Positions 1-8,638 are shown, counted from the first letter of the stretch. The stretch: DNA of 64,000 nt from Brucella pseudintermedia (GCF_042697365.1 NZ_CP137604.1); one strand, 5' to 3'. Program-made: numbers and translations. Notes: generated by a model from the sequence alone, not told the origin.

Positions 1-41
1 GCCGCAACTGATCCTCCCACCAGAATTGCAAGGCCAGACAT
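1..41 (-). CDS. Possible N-terminus of a protein leaving the window (partial)
   Basis: On the minus strand an ATG at 41 opens a reading frame that stays open to the window edge and gives MSGLAILVGGSVA. A weak AGGG lies about 13 bases upstream. The short glycine-rich hydrophobic start could be a signal or lipoprotein leader or the start of a Rossmann-type enzyme. Thirteen codons cannot decide this, and the frame may not be a gene. If real, it lies downstream of livK on the same strand, beyond the livK terminator. Confidence 0.25.
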   Translation of the reverse strand, partial: MSGLAILVGGSVA

Positions 42-169
42 AGAGATTCGCCCTATATCTGGAAGCGATTATAGATAGATTCTCTTTCTGAAAGAAAGTA
101 AAGTAATGATTTCATCTATATCCTGCATTTCCTGCATGACTTTATGCGGAGCCGAGCCATAAAATAAAA

Positions 170-192
170 ATGCCCGGCATAAAGCCGGGCAT
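170..192 (-). terminator. Intrinsic terminator of livK
   Basis: A perfect 9-bp stem (ATGCCCGGC at 170-178, GCCGGGCAT at 184-192) encloses a 5-base loop. On the minus strand it is followed by a T-rich run (TTTTTATTTTA). It lies about 35 bases after the livK stop and is a textbook Rho-independent terminator for that gene. Confidence 0.9.
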
Positions 193-225
193 CTCCATTT
201 GGTTGGGAAAGAATATAAGCGAAAC

Positions 226-1341
226 TTACTGTTGAACGTAAGTAAATTTTCCGTCTGCGCCCTTTTCCCACTTGTACATGACATAGCCAGGAAGCTTCGG
301 ATCGCCCTTTTCGTCATAGGACAAGTCGCCGAGCACGGTCTTGAACGGACCCTTTTCCTTGAGCGCCTTGGCGACTTCCTGCGGGTCGTTGCTGCCAGCA
401 GCCTTTGCGGCCTGCGCCAGCGACTGAACAGCCGCATAGGAATAGAGCGTGTAGGCTTCAGGCTCGAAACCGGCATCGCGGAACTTCTTCACCAGTTCGG
501 CATTGTCCGGGTTGTTGCGCGGATCGGGACCGAAGGTGTTGAGCGTGCCTTCGACAGCCGGACCGGCAATCGAAGCCAGTTCGTTGGAAACGATGCCATC
601 GCCCGAGATGAACTGGGCCTTCACACCCTGATCGGCCAACTGGCGGATGATGAGACCGGCTTCCGGATGCAGGCCACCCCAGTAAACCACCGTCACGCCA
701 GCCTGCTTGAGCTTGGCGATCAGGGCGGAGAAGTCCTTTTCACCGACGTTCACGCCTTCATAAAGCGCTTCCTTGGTGCCAAGTTCGTTGAGCTTCTTCT
801 TGGTCTCGTCGGCAAGGCCCTGGCCATAAGGCGTCTTGTCGTGAATGACGGCGATCTTCGCATCCTTGAAATGGTCGAAGATATACTGGCCAGCAACGAT
901 GCCCTGCTGGTCGTCACGGCCGCAGGTGCGGAACGTATTCCAGAGCTGGCGCTCGGTATAGACCGGGTTGGTTGCAGCAGGCGAGATTTCGAGAATGCCG
1001 TTTTCAGCATAGACTTCTGAAGCCGGGATCGAAACGCCCGAGTTGAAGTGGCCGATAACATATTTCACGCCATCGGCTGCGAACTTGTTGGCAACCGAAA
1101 TGCCCTGCTTCGGATCCGAAACGTCATCCCCGAGCGTGATCGAGATTTTCTCGCCATTGATGCCGCCCGCATCGTTGACTTCCTTGATAGCGGCTTCCGC
1201 GCCCTTCTGGATCTGCGCGCCATAAACGGCGTTCGGACCGGTCAAAGGCGCACCGATACCCAGAATTACATCAGCCCAAGCCGAGCCCCCGAAAGACATG
1301 ACTGCCGCAAGAGCAACGCCTGCCAAAAGTGATTTCTTCAT
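226..1341 (-). CDS. livK: Branched-chain amino-acid ABC transporter, periplasmic binding protein
   Basis: A 371-residue periplasmic substrate-binding protein of the LivJ/LivK type (type I periplasmic-binding fold). It captures leucine, isoleucine, valine or related amino acids for the LivHMGF complex encoded upstream. Residues 1-23 form a clear Sec signal peptide ending SAWA-D. The mature protein begins ILGIGAPLTGPNA, the usual start of this family, and keeps the VIGHFNSGV and SPAATNPVYTER regions of the ligand cleft. I chose ATG 1341 because GGGAG lies just upstream; a longer reading from 1356 adds five residues. The gene is separated from the other liv genes by a terminator at 1461-1489 and a 120-base leader, so it is probably transcribed mainly from its own promoter, which fits the need for excess binding protein. 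The exact substrate range is inferred. Confidence 0.92.
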   Translation of the reverse strand: MKKSLLAGVALAAVMSFGGSAWADVILGIGAPLTGPNAVYGAQIQKGAEAAIKEVNDAGGINGEKISITLGDDVSDPKQGISVANKFAADGVKYVIGHFNSGVSIPASEVYAENGILEISPAATNPVYTERQLWNTFRTCGRDDQQGIVAGQYIFDHFKDAKIAVIHDKTPYGQGLADETKKKLNELGTKEALYEGVNVGEKDFSALIAKLKQAGVTVVYWGGLHPEAGLIIRQLADQGVKAQFISGDGIVSNELASIAGPAVEGTLNTFGPDPRNNPDNAELVKKFRDAGFEPEAYTLYSYAAVQSLAQAAKAAGSNDPQEVAKALKEKGPFKTVLGDLSYDEKGDPKLPGYVMYKWEKGADGKFTYVQQ

Positions 1342-1460
1342 TGTTGGAACTCCCATCCTTGTATTTACCCCGAAACGATGTTTTGCATCGCCTTATTTTC
1401 TTGCTGATTACTCAGCAATATCTACGCTGAATCTAATTACTGTCAACGTGATCTTGTAAA

Positions 1461-1489
1461 AAAGCTTCGCCGCATGACGGCGAAGCTTT
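1461..1489 (-). terminator. Strong terminator between the liv permease genes and livK
   Basis: A perfect 12-bp stem (AAAGCTTCGCCG at 1461-1472, CGGCGAAGCTTT at 1478-1489) has a CATGA loop. On the minus strand it ends in six T residues. It starts five bases after the stop of the DUF6867-like gene and 120 bases before livK. A further GGCGAAGCTTT copy sits inside the 3' end of the preceding gene (about 1516-1526). It should stop most transcripts from the permease/ATPase genes. Confidence 0.85.
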
Positions 1490-1493
1490 GAAA

Positions 1494-1838
1494 TTATTTT
1501 GCCTTCCAGCTAAGCGGCGAAGCTTTTTCATAAAGCCAGCCATACTGCCGCACCATTTGCTTGGTGCGGGTGTAGCGAAAACCGACCGTGCCAATGATCA
1601 TCAGGACGATCGTATCCACCAGATAGTAGTGCAAAGAAAGAAGCGTTCCCTCAAACAGCGCGAAGTGGATGAAGCGCACTGCGGCACCGAGCGGGATCAG
1701 GTAGATCAGCAGCTGCGGATAGGTGCGCCAGGTCGAGGCACAGGCACGTCCCGTCATCCAGGCAGCCCAGCCGCCAAGCAGACAGGTGATGAGGAAAAAC
1801 AACCAGAACGACGGTTCTTCGTAGAGAATACCCTGCAT
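1494..1838 (-). CDS. DUF6867-like small membrane protein in the liv cluster
   Basis: A 114-residue protein with three predicted membrane helices (about residues 10-28, 43-62 and 70-88) and a basic, aromatic C-terminus ending SPLSWKAK. It resembles the short proteins called DUF6867 that accompany branched-chain amino-acid transporter genes in rhizobia and brucellae; I make this match from memory. It starts nine bases after livF behind a strong AGGAGG site, so it is translated as part of the permease/ATPase transcript and ends just before a terminator. Context suggests an accessory subunit, assembly factor or regulator of the LivHM permease. It has no catalytic motif, and its function is unknown. 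Confidence 0.8.
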   Translation of the reverse strand: MQGILYEEPSFWLFFLITCLLGGWAAWMTGRACASTWRTYPQLLIYLIPLGAAVRFIHFALFEGTLLSLHYYLVDTIVLMIIGTVGFRYTRTKQMVRQYGWLYEKASPLSWKAK

Positions 1839-1847
1839 TTTATCCTC

Positions 1848-2594
1848 CTAGTGCCTTCCGCCTTCGAGATAGGCCGCGCGGACTTCCGGATCGGCCAGCA
1901 GTTCACGGCCTGCGCCGCTCATGGTGATCGAGCCGTTGACCATCACATAGCCGCGGTCTGCGAGCTTCAGCGCACCGAATGCGTTCTGCTCGACGAGGAA
2001 AACCGTCAGCCCTTGCGTGCGGTTCAGTTCCTTGATCGCCTCGAAGATCTGCTTAACGATCAGCGGCGCCAGACCGAGCGACGGTTCATCCAGAAGCAGA
2101 AGCTTCGGACGCGCCATCAGCGCGCGGGCGATGGCCAGCATCTGCTGTTCGCCGCCCGAAAGCGTGCCGCCGCGCTGGTTGATACGCTCCTTCAGGCGCG
2201 GGAACAGGTCGAACATCAGCTTCACGTCTTCATCGAAATATTGCTGATTATCGAGGCTTGCGCCCATCTGGAGATTTTCCAGAACAGTCATGCGCGGAAA
2301 GATGCGGCGGCCTTCCGGAGACTGCGCGATACGCAGCTTGGCAATCTCGTGCGGCGGCATGGATGTGATATCCTTGCCGTTGAAGAGAATGCGGCCGGTG
2401 CGCGCCTTCGGCGAGCCGAAAATCGTCATCATCAGCGTCGACTTGCCGGCGCCGTTGGCGCCGATCAGCGCCACGATCTCGCCCTCGTCCACGGTCAGGT
2501 CGATGCCCTTCAGGGCGCAAATATTGCCGTAATAGGTTTCGACCTTCTCGACGGCCAGAAGCGGTTGCTTTTTCTGCATGGTTTCAGCCTGCAT
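1848..2594 (-). CDS. livF: Branched-chain amino-acid ABC transporter, ATP-binding protein LivF
   Basis: An ABC ATPase of about 248 residues that, with LivG, drives the LivHM permease at the cytoplasmic membrane. Visible motifs are Walker A GANGAGKS (about residues 45-52), signature LSGGEQQ and Walker B LLLLDEPSLGLAP with the downstream switch histidine region. Length and motifs are normal for LivF. The start is ambiguous: GTG 2597, ATG 2594 (sharing TGATG with the livG stop) or ATG 2579. GGGAGG upstream favours 2597/2594. The overlap implies translational coupling to livG. Confidence 0.95.
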   Translation of the reverse strand: MQAETMQKKQPLLAVEKVETYYGNICALKGIDLTVDEGEIVALIGANGAGKSTLMMTIFGSPKARTGRILFNGKDITSMPPHEIAKLRIAQSPEGRRIFPRMTVLENLQMGASLDNQQYFDEDVKLMFDLFPRLKERINQRGGTLSGGEQQMLAIARALMARPKLLLLDEPSLGLAPLIVKQIFEAIKELNRTQGLTVFLVEQNAFGALKLADRGYVMVNGSITMSGAGRELLADPEVRAAYLEGGRH

Positions 2595-3679
2595 CACTCG
2601 CCTCCCTTCTTGGGCTTGCCCGAAGCTTTTGCCGGGGATTTGGCGCGTTTCGCCTCGCCCTTGGGAGCAGTCTTGTCGTCCGTCGGAACATCGGTTGCCT
2701 CAACAGCAGAAGGCGTTTCGCCCTTCTCTTCGGCAATTTCCTCCTCGATGGCTTCTTCGGCAAGCTGGGCGGCGACCAGATGCGCCGGATCGGCGACACC
2801 GGGCTTGTCCGCCTCTTCGATGAGTTCGGCTATTTCCTCGTCATCGACACCGAGATAAGCGGCGATAACGCGCGGATCGTTCTTGACCTCCTCCGGCGCG
2901 CCATCGGAAATCTTGGTGCCGTATTCCAGAACGATCACGTGATCGGAGATTTCCATGACGACCGACATGTCATGTTCGATCAGCAGGATCGACGTGCCGG
3001 TTTCCTTGCGAATATCGAGCAGCAGCTTGTTGAGCTCCGCCGATTCGCGCGGATTGAGACCGGCTGCGGGCTCGTCGAGGCAGAGGATTTCCGGCTCGGT
3101 GCACATCGCACGGGCGATTTCCAGACGGCGTTGATCGCCATAGGGCAGATCGCCTGCCGGATCGTCCGCACGGCCGATGAGGTTGATTTTCTCCAGCCAG
3201 TAACGCGCCTTTTCAATCGCTTCCTTCGCCGCTGACTTGTAGCCGGGCAGACCGAGAAGGCCCAGGATCGTATAGCCGGAAGAGCGCATCAGCGTGTTGT
3301 GCTGCGCAACGAGCAGGTTTTCCAAAACCGTGAGACCCGAGAACAGGCGGATGTTTTGGAACGTGCGCGCCACCTTGGCATGTTTGGTGATCTGGAAGTC
3401 GGGCAGGCGCTCCAGCAGGAACTTCTCACCCGTTTTCCGGTTCATCGTCAGCATCCCGCCTGTCGGCTTGTAGAAGCCGGTGATGCAGTTGAAGACCGTG
3501 GTCTTGCCCGCACCGTTGGGGCCGATGATTGCCGTAATATCCCCGCGCTTCACGTTGAAGCTCAGATCGTTGATGGCGACAAGGCCGCCAAAGCGCATCG
3601 AGAGATGCTCGACCTGAAGGATGGTGTCTTTTTGAGTGTTGCCGGACACAGTGCCAGACATTGTGCTTATCTCCGCCAT
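2594..3679 (-). CDS. livG: Branched-chain amino-acid ABC transporter, ATP-binding protein LivG with charged tail
   Basis: The second ATPase of the transporter, 361 residues. Motifs are Walker A GPNGAGKTT, the signature-like LPYGDQRRLEIARA (LivG proteins commonly lack the canonical LSGGQ) and Walker B ILCLDEPAAGLNP. The ABC domain ends near residue 277 (AAYLG), where most LivG proteins stop. Here 84 further residues follow: first acidic (EEAIEEEIAEE), then Lys/Pro/Ala-rich to the end (KPKKGGE). The tail looks disordered. The gene overlaps livM upstream and livF downstream through TGATG junctions. Confidence 0.93.
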   Translation of the reverse strand: MAEISTMSGTVSGNTQKDTILQVEHLSMRFGGLVAINDLSFNVKRGDITAIIGPNGAGKTTVFNCITGFYKPTGGMLTMNRKTGEKFLLERLPDFQITKHAKVARTFQNIRLFSGLTVLENLLVAQHNTLMRSSGYTILGLLGLPGYKSAAKEAIEKARYWLEKINLIGRADDPAGDLPYGDQRRLEIARAMCTEPEILCLDEPAAGLNPRESAELNKLLLDIRKETGTSILLIEHDMSVVMEISDHVIVLEYGTKISDGAPEEVKNDPRVIAAYLGVDDEEIAELIEEADKPGVADPAHLVAAQLAEEAIEEEIAEEKGETPSAVEATDVPTDDKTAPKGEAKRAKSPAKASGKPKKGGE

Positions 3680-5058
3680 CAGCCGTGCCCTTCCTTGGTA
3701 AAGGCACCCGACACCATCTTCTTCTCATGCAGGAACGCGCTCGGTTCTCGACTTCCGACGAAGCCGCGCGGTTTCCAGACCATGACCACGACCATGGCAA
3801 GGCCGAAGATGAGCATACGATAGAGTTCCGGGGTGAAATCCGGTCCGAACACAGCTTTCAGGAAGCTCATTTCACGCAGGATTTCGGTGCCGCCGATCAT
3901 GACGATCGCTGCAATGGCAATGCCCACCAGAGACCCCATGCCGCCGAGAACGACGATTGCGAGAATGACGGCGGATTCGAGGAACACGAAGGATTCCGGG
4001 CTGACGAAGCCCTGACGTGCCGCAAAGAAGGAACCGGCAAAGCCACCGAACATCGCGCCCGTGGCAAAGGCCGTGAGCTTGGTCGTGGTGGTGTTGATAC
4101 CGAGCGAACGGCAGGCGATTTCGTCTTCGCGCAGCGCTTCCCATGCACGGCCTACCGGCATGCGGCGCAGGCGGATGGTCACCCAAGCCGTCAGGAGCGC
4201 CAGCAGAAGAATGACGTAATAGAGGAAGAACTTGTAGTGCGCCGCCGAGAAGGTCAGTCCCATATGGGCCGCAAAACCATCTGGCCCGGCTTTGAATGGC
4301 AGGCCGAAGAACGTTGCCTTGGCGATGCCGGAAATGCCGAACGTGCCTTTGGTCAGATCGGTCCAGTTGATGAGCACCAGACGGATGATTTCACCGAAGG
4401 CCAGCGTCACGATGGCGAGATAGTCACCGCGCAAGCGCAGGACCGGAAAGCCCAGAATAACGCCCCACGTCGCAGCGAGAATACCGGCAATCGGCAGCAG
4501 CATCCAGAAGGACAGGCCGAAATAGGATGACAGCAGCGCGTAGGAATAAGCACCAACCGCATAGAAGGCGACGTAGCCCAGATCGAGAAGGCCGGCGAGC
4601 CCGACCACGATGTTGAGGCCCCAGGCCAGCATCACATAGATGAGGATCTGGACCCCGAAATTGTCGACCCATTTGAGCGATCCCTGCCAGCCGAGCAGCG
4701 CGACGATCAGGACAGGATAGACAAAGAGGAAGGCGACGCCGAGCCGCGAGAAGTTGCGGCGCACGAAAGACGGGCTTTCGACGGCAACGGCGGGCTGCTT
4801 GCTCTTGGCAAGCTTGCGCGCCTCCAGCCAGGGCTGGGCAAAGGCAACGAACAGGAAGCGGCCAATGGCGGCCAGCACCACGATGACGGCGAGCGCCCCC
4901 CAGCGCTGTTGCAGCACCAGTTCGTTGTTGATGTTCTGATCGGTCTTGAAACCGATGATGAGGCAGAAGAGACCCAGCGCCAGAAGACCGGCGAAGAACC
5001 CTTCACGGATGGCCCGGCCAAAAAGGGAATCCGGGCGTGAACTCGACTGTGCAGCCAT
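3679..5058 (-). CDS. livM: Branched-chain amino-acid ABC transporter, permease LivM
   Basis: A polytopic inner-membrane permease of 459 residues that forms the translocation path together with LivH. The family core begins near residue 115 (VLIVALLGWQGS) and contains the LAGLLDLGYVAFYAVGAYSY segment, the GDYLAIVTLAFGEIIR coupling region and the C-terminal ESA-VILAIVVLGGMGS helix typical of LivM. About 110 residues precede the core, with two extra hydrophobic segments and a charged linker, as in other long rhizobial LivM proteins. The start is two bases after the livH stop, and its stop overlaps the livG start. Confidence 0.94.
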   Translation of the reverse strand: MAAQSSSRPDSLFGRAIREGFFAGLLALGLFCLIIGFKTDQNINNELVLQQRWGALAVIVVLAAIGRFLFVAFAQPWLEARKLAKSKQPAVAVESPSFVRRNFSRLGVAFLFVYPVLIVALLGWQGSLKWVDNFGVQILIYVMLAWGLNIVVGLAGLLDLGYVAFYAVGAYSYALLSSYFGLSFWMLLPIAGILAATWGVILGFPVLRLRGDYLAIVTLAFGEIIRLVLINWTDLTKGTFGISGIAKATFFGLPFKAGPDGFAAHMGLTFSAAHYKFFLYYVILLLALLTAWVTIRLRRMPVGRAWEALREDEIACRSLGINTTTTKLTAFATGAMFGGFAGSFFAARQGFVSPESFVFLESAVILAIVVLGGMGSLVGIAIAAIVMIGGTEILREMSFLKAVFGPDFTPELYRMLIFGLAMVVVMVWKPRGFVGSREPSAFLHEKKMVSGAFTKEGHG

Positions 5059-5060
5059 GA

Positions 5061-5969
5061 TTAAACCTTTTCGACTTCAGGACGGCCAAGAATGCCGGAC
5101 GGCATGAAGATCAGCACGATGGCAAGGATCGAGAACGCGGCAACGTCCTTGTAATCGATCGAGAAATAGGCCGACCATAACGCCTCGATGAGACCGATGA
5201 GCAAGCCACCGACCACAGCGCCGGGAAGCGAGCCGATGCCGCCCAGAACCGCTGCCGTGAACGCCTTGACGCCGGGGATGAAGCCGTCCGCAAAGGAAAT
5301 CACGCCATAGAAGGAGAGGTAGAGCGTACCGGCCACCGCCGCGAGCATCGCGCCCATCACGAAGGTCAGCGAAATAACGCGATCGACATTGATGCCGAGA
5401 AGCGCCGCCATCTTGCGGTCCTGCTCGCAGGCGCGCTGCGCACGGCCAAGCGAGGTGCGGTTGACGATATACCAGAAGATCGTCAGCAGCACCGCCGTCA
5501 CCACGATGACAACGATCTGCTTCAGCGAAATCGTCACATTCGTACCGAAGAGATTGAAGGAGCCGTTCAGAAGCTGCGGCACCGGCTTGTTACGCGGGCC
5601 TTGCGTAACCTGAACGAAATTCGACAAGGCAATCGACATGCCAATAGCCGTGATCAACGGCGCGAGGCGGAACGAACCGCGCAACGGCCGGTAGGCCACG
5701 CGTTCGATTGTCCAGCTCCACAAGCCTGTCAGCAGCATGGCGACGATCATCATCAGCAGAAGCATCAGCGCAATCGGCAAGGCACCGATGAATGTTGTGA
5801 TGATGAGAAAAACAATCAGCGCCATGAAGGCGCCGAGCATGAAGACATCGCCATGAGCAAAGTTGATCATGCCGATAATGCCATAGACCATCGTGTAGCC
5901 GATGGCGATCAGGCCATAGATCGAGCCGAGCGCGAGCCCGTTGATCACCTGCTGGAAGAAATATTCCAT
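5061..5969 (-). CDS. livH: Branched-chain amino-acid ABC transporter, permease LivH
   Basis: The first gene of the liv permease/ATPase transcript encodes a membrane permease of 302 residues. It opens MEYFFQQVINGLALGSIYG and carries the GYTMVYGIIGMINFAHGDV motif that is near-invariant in LivH, plus the conserved FTAAVLGGIGSLPGAVVGG segment before the last helices. I prefer ATG 5969 because it matches the usual family start; an in-frame ATG at 5984 adds MGGFS. Roughly 385 bases of non-coding DNA upstream should hold the promoter. Confidence 0.94.
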   Translation of the reverse strand: MEYFFQQVINGLALGSIYGLIAIGYTMVYGIIGMINFAHGDVFMLGAFMALIVFLIITTFIGALPIALMLLLMMIVAMLLTGLWSWTIERVAYRPLRGSFRLAPLITAIGMSIALSNFVQVTQGPRNKPVPQLLNGSFNLFGTNVTISLKQIVVIVVTAVLLTIFWYIVNRTSLGRAQRACEQDRKMAALLGINVDRVISLTFVMGAMLAAVAGTLYLSFYGVISFADGFIPGVKAFTAAVLGGIGSLPGAVVGGLLIGLIEALWSAYFSIDYKDVAAFSILAIVLIFMPSGILGRPEVEKV

Positions 5970-5984
5970 CGAGAAGCCACCCAT

Positions 5985-6368
5985 TTTACCGTCCGGGGTT
6001 TTTTTGACGCATCTTTATTTCGTGCGCCTTCATTTTATTCCCGGCTATTTACACCTAACGGCTGTATAGAGGAATGCAAGCCCCTTTTGTCTCCAACAAA
6101 AGACTAAGGGCATCATCCTTCCACAAACTAGTTATGTCCCCTATCAAACGTCCTGTATATGTTTTTTCTCCTACCCGGCGCGCCTTATTCCACATTTTTT
6201 GCACGACCGGAAAGACAAAAAATAGGGAGGCCGTTAAGAAAATTAACGACCGTACCCAGTTTACGGTCTGTGGGGAACGGGGTTGCGGGCCCGCCGTCAG
6301 CCGGATTTGGTTCCTGAACTGGGGAAATTTCATCCCGACCCTGTCCCAGCCTTGTCCCTTCAGTGACC
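5985..6368. other. Intergenic region between livH and prpA
   Basis: 384 bases without a convincing gene. The region is more A+T-rich than its neighbours and should contain the liv promoter on the minus strand and the 3' end of the prpA transcript. A short inverted repeat CGTTAA-GAAAA-TTAACG lies at about 6233-6249. A minus-strand 92-codon frame covers much of it but has no family resemblance and no good ribosome site. I see no tRNA or riboswitch. Confidence 0.5.
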
Positions 6369-7370
6369 CTACGCGACTGTAAACCCATGTGCAAAGGGGT
6401 CCCGGTCGTCGATGAAGATCGTATTGTAACCTGTCATGCGGGCCCAGCCAGCGATTGAAGGCACGATGGCGGGACGACCGGCGACTTCCGCAGCGCGCTC
6501 CACGCGCCCATGGAAAAGCGATCCGATGATGGATTCATGCACGAACTCATCACCCGGCTTTAGCTTGCCCTTGGCAGCCAGTTGCGCCATGCGCGCAGAC
6601 GTACCCGTTCCGCATGGCGAACGGTCGATGGCCTTGTCGCCATAGAAGACCGCGTTTCGGGCATGCGCTTCCGGATGTTTGGCCTTGCCGGTCCATAGAA
6701 TATGGCTCAGGCGGTTGATGTCGGGCAGCAACGGATGCTGGAACTTGTACTTCTCGTTCAGCCGCTGGCGCAGGACGGGACTCCATGCAATCAGCTGCAG
6801 CGCGGAATAATCTTCCATGTCCGTGTAATTTTCTTGTGGCTCGACAATGGCGTAAAAATTCCCGCCATAGGCCACATCGACCTTGAGGCTTCCCAGATCG
6901 GGACATTCCACTTCAAGCCCTTCGGCATAAAGGAAGGCCGGGACGTTGGTGAGGCGCACGCGCTCGACATATTGGCCGTTCTGCTCATACTCAATGGCAA
7001 CCAGACCGGCGGGCGTGTCGAGATTGAGTTTGCCCGGCGTCTTCGGCGTCACCAGCCCCTGCTCTATCGCCATCGTCACGGTTCCAATCGTGCCGTGACC
7101 GCACATCGGCAGGCAGCCGGACGTTTCGATGAACAGCACCGCCACATCGCAATCCGGGCGCGTGGGCGGATAGAGGATCGAGCCGGACATCATGTCGTGG
7201 CCGCGCGGCTCGAACATGAGGCCAGTGCGAATCCAGTCATATTCCGCCAGAAAATGCGCCCGCTTTTCCATCATGGTCGAACCTTCGAGGTTCGGCCCGC
7301 CGCCAGCCACCAGACGCACCGGATTGCCGCATGTATGTCCGTCGACGCAGAAGAAGGAATGTCTTGCCAT
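6369..7370 (-). CDS. prpA: 4-hydroxyproline epimerase / proline racemase PrpA
   Basis: A 333-residue enzyme of the proline racemase family. Both catalytic cysteines are present: Cys90 in PMCGHGTIG and Cys253 in SPCGTGTSARMA. Two Cys residues indicate epimerisation (trans-4-hydroxy-L-proline to cis-4-hydroxy-D-proline) rather than dehydration. The sequence is essentially the Brucella PrpA that has been described as a B-cell mitogen and virulence factor; I recall this from the literature. The true start is ATG 7370 (MARHSFFCVDGHTCGNPVR); the open frame upstream to 7583 is read-through into the overlapping oxidase gene. It lies five bases after the D-amino-acid oxidase-like gene, the next catabolic step, so the two form an operon. 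No signal peptide is visible, so any export would be non-classical. Confidence 0.95.
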   Translation of the reverse strand: MARHSFFCVDGHTCGNPVRLVAGGGPNLEGSTMMEKRAHFLAEYDWIRTGLMFEPRGHDMMSGSILYPPTRPDCDVAVLFIETSGCLPMCGHGTIGTVTMAIEQGLVTPKTPGKLNLDTPAGLVAIEYEQNGQYVERVRLTNVPAFLYAEGLEVECPDLGSLKVDVAYGGNFYAIVEPQENYTDMEDYSALQLIAWSPVLRQRLNEKYKFQHPLLPDINRLSHILWTGKAKHPEAHARNAVFYGDKAIDRSPCGTGTSARMAQLAAKGKLKPGDEFVHESIIGSLFHGRVERAAEVAGRPAIVPSIAGWARMTGYNTIFIDDRDPFAHGFTVA

Positions 7371-7375
7371 GATGG

Positions 7376-8638
7376 TCAGTTCCGAAAACGTTGTGGCTTG
7401 AAAGGTTCGATGTCGATTGCAGGCGCAGCCCCCGTGATGAGATCGCGGATAAGCCGTCCAGTCGCAGCCGACTGCGTGAGGCCGAGATGGCCATGGCCGA
7501 AGCCGTAATAGATGTTGCCGCCCGCCGACGCCCGGCCGATGACCGGCACCGAATCCGGCATGGATGGCCGATAGCCCATCCACTGCTGCCCGCCTTCGGT
7601 GCGGAGGCCCGGCAGAAACATGGAGGCTTTCTTTAGCATGGCTTCCGATCGCGCGAAATTGGGCGGCAGGTCAAGCCCGCCGAACTCCACCGCGCCGCCG
7701 ACGCGCAGGCCCGTCTCCATCGGCGTAATGACGAAACCGTGGCCGGGGAATGTCAACTGGCGCTTCACGTCGAAGCTCCCCACCGGCAAGGTCGTATTAT
7801 AGCCGCGTTCGGTATCGAGCGGTACGGCATCGCCAAAGCCTTTGGCAAGTTCACGTGACCACGCACCGGCCATCAGGACGAGGTGCGCCGCCCCGATCTC
7901 GGTTCCGTCCTCAAGACGAACGCTCGCCCCGCCATTGCCCGGTCTGGCACTCGCGACCTTGGCCTGAAGGAAGCGCGCGCCCCTGCTCTCGGCATAGGCC
8001 CAGATCGCCTTGCCGAACAGTTTCGGATCGCTGACATTCTTCCAGCCGGGAACGAAAGTTCCGGCAACGAAACGCGGACTCAGCCCCGGCTGCAATTCGG
8101 CAAGTCGCTCGCCGCGTACGTGCTCGTAGGCTATTCCGGCATTTTCGCGAATATCCCAGCCCGGCTGCGAGGCCGCAAGCTCGGCTTCGCTCTCGTAGAG
8201 TTCCAGATTGCCGTTTTCGCGCAGGCGATCGCGTAATCCGGCCCGGTCGATCAGCGCCATCATCTCGCTGCCTGCAAGCCGCATGATGTCGGCCTGCGCA
8301 ATCGCGGTCCTCGCCAGCGCATCCGCTCTGCTGGCGCGCCAGAAGCGATAAAGCCAGGGCACCATCTTCGGAAAATAGGAAGGACGGATCGTAAACGGCC
8401 CGAGCGGGTCCATCAGCCAGCCCGGTACCTTGCGCATGACGCCCTTGGAGGCCAGCGGAAGAATGTCGGAGAAGGCAAGCGCCGCCGCATTGCCGGAACT
8501 GGTTTCCTCGCAAATGCCTGTTCGGTCGACAACCAGAACCTGGCGTCCCGCCTCGGCAAGCAAGGCCGCTGTGGCAACGCCGACGATACCGCCGCCGATA
8601 ATGAGAATATCCTGCTGACCCTGCGGATCAGATTTCAT
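7376..8638 (-). CDS. FAD-dependent D-amino-acid oxidase/dehydrogenase, probably D-hydroxyproline-oxidising
   Basis: A 420-residue flavoprotein of the DadA/DAO superfamily. The N-terminus has the dinucleotide-binding motif ILIIGGGIVGVATAALLAEAG (residues about 11-31), followed by VVDRTGICEETSSGNAA. The C-terminus carries the second FAD contact region YYGFGHGHLGLTQSAATG. The usual partner of a hydroxyproline epimerase oxidises cis-4-hydroxy-D-proline to a pyrroline carboxylate, and the position five bases before prpA supports that role. The substrate is inferred from context; general D-amino-acid oxidation is possible. It is the first gene of the operon and is transcribed away from the GntR regulator. 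Confidence 0.85.
   Translation of the reverse strand: MKSDPQGQQDILIIGGGIVGVATAALLAEAGRQVLVVDRTGICEETSSGNAAALAFSDILPLASKGVMRKVPGWLMDPLGPFTIRPSYFPKMVPWLYRFWRASRADALARTAIAQADIMRLAGSEMMALIDRAGLRDRLRENGNLELYESEAELAASQPGWDIRENAGIAYEHVRGERLAELQPGLSPRFVAGTFVPGWKNVSDPKLFGKAIWAYAESRGARFLQAKVASARPGNGGASVRLEDGTEIGAAHLVLMAGAWSRELAKGFGDAVPLDTERGYNTTLPVGSFDVKRQLTFPGHGFVITPMETGLRVGGAVEFGGLDLPPNFARSEAMLKKASMFLPGLRTEGGQQWMGYRPSMPDSVPVIGRASAGGNIYYGFGHGHLGLTQSAATGRLIRDLITGAAPAIDIEPFKPQRFRN

Noticed and set aside
199..3235. Long plus-strand frames opposite the liv genes
   Set aside because: They are antisense shadows of GC-rich coding sequence with no domain signatures.
6055..6333. A 92-codon minus-strand frame between livH and prpA with a hydrophobic stretch
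   Set aside because: No ribosome site, no family features, and it lies over the expected promoter and terminator region.
7371..7583. A 71-residue N-terminal extension of PrpA
   Set aside because: It overlaps the oxidase gene in another frame; PrpA's conserved N-terminus starts at 7370.
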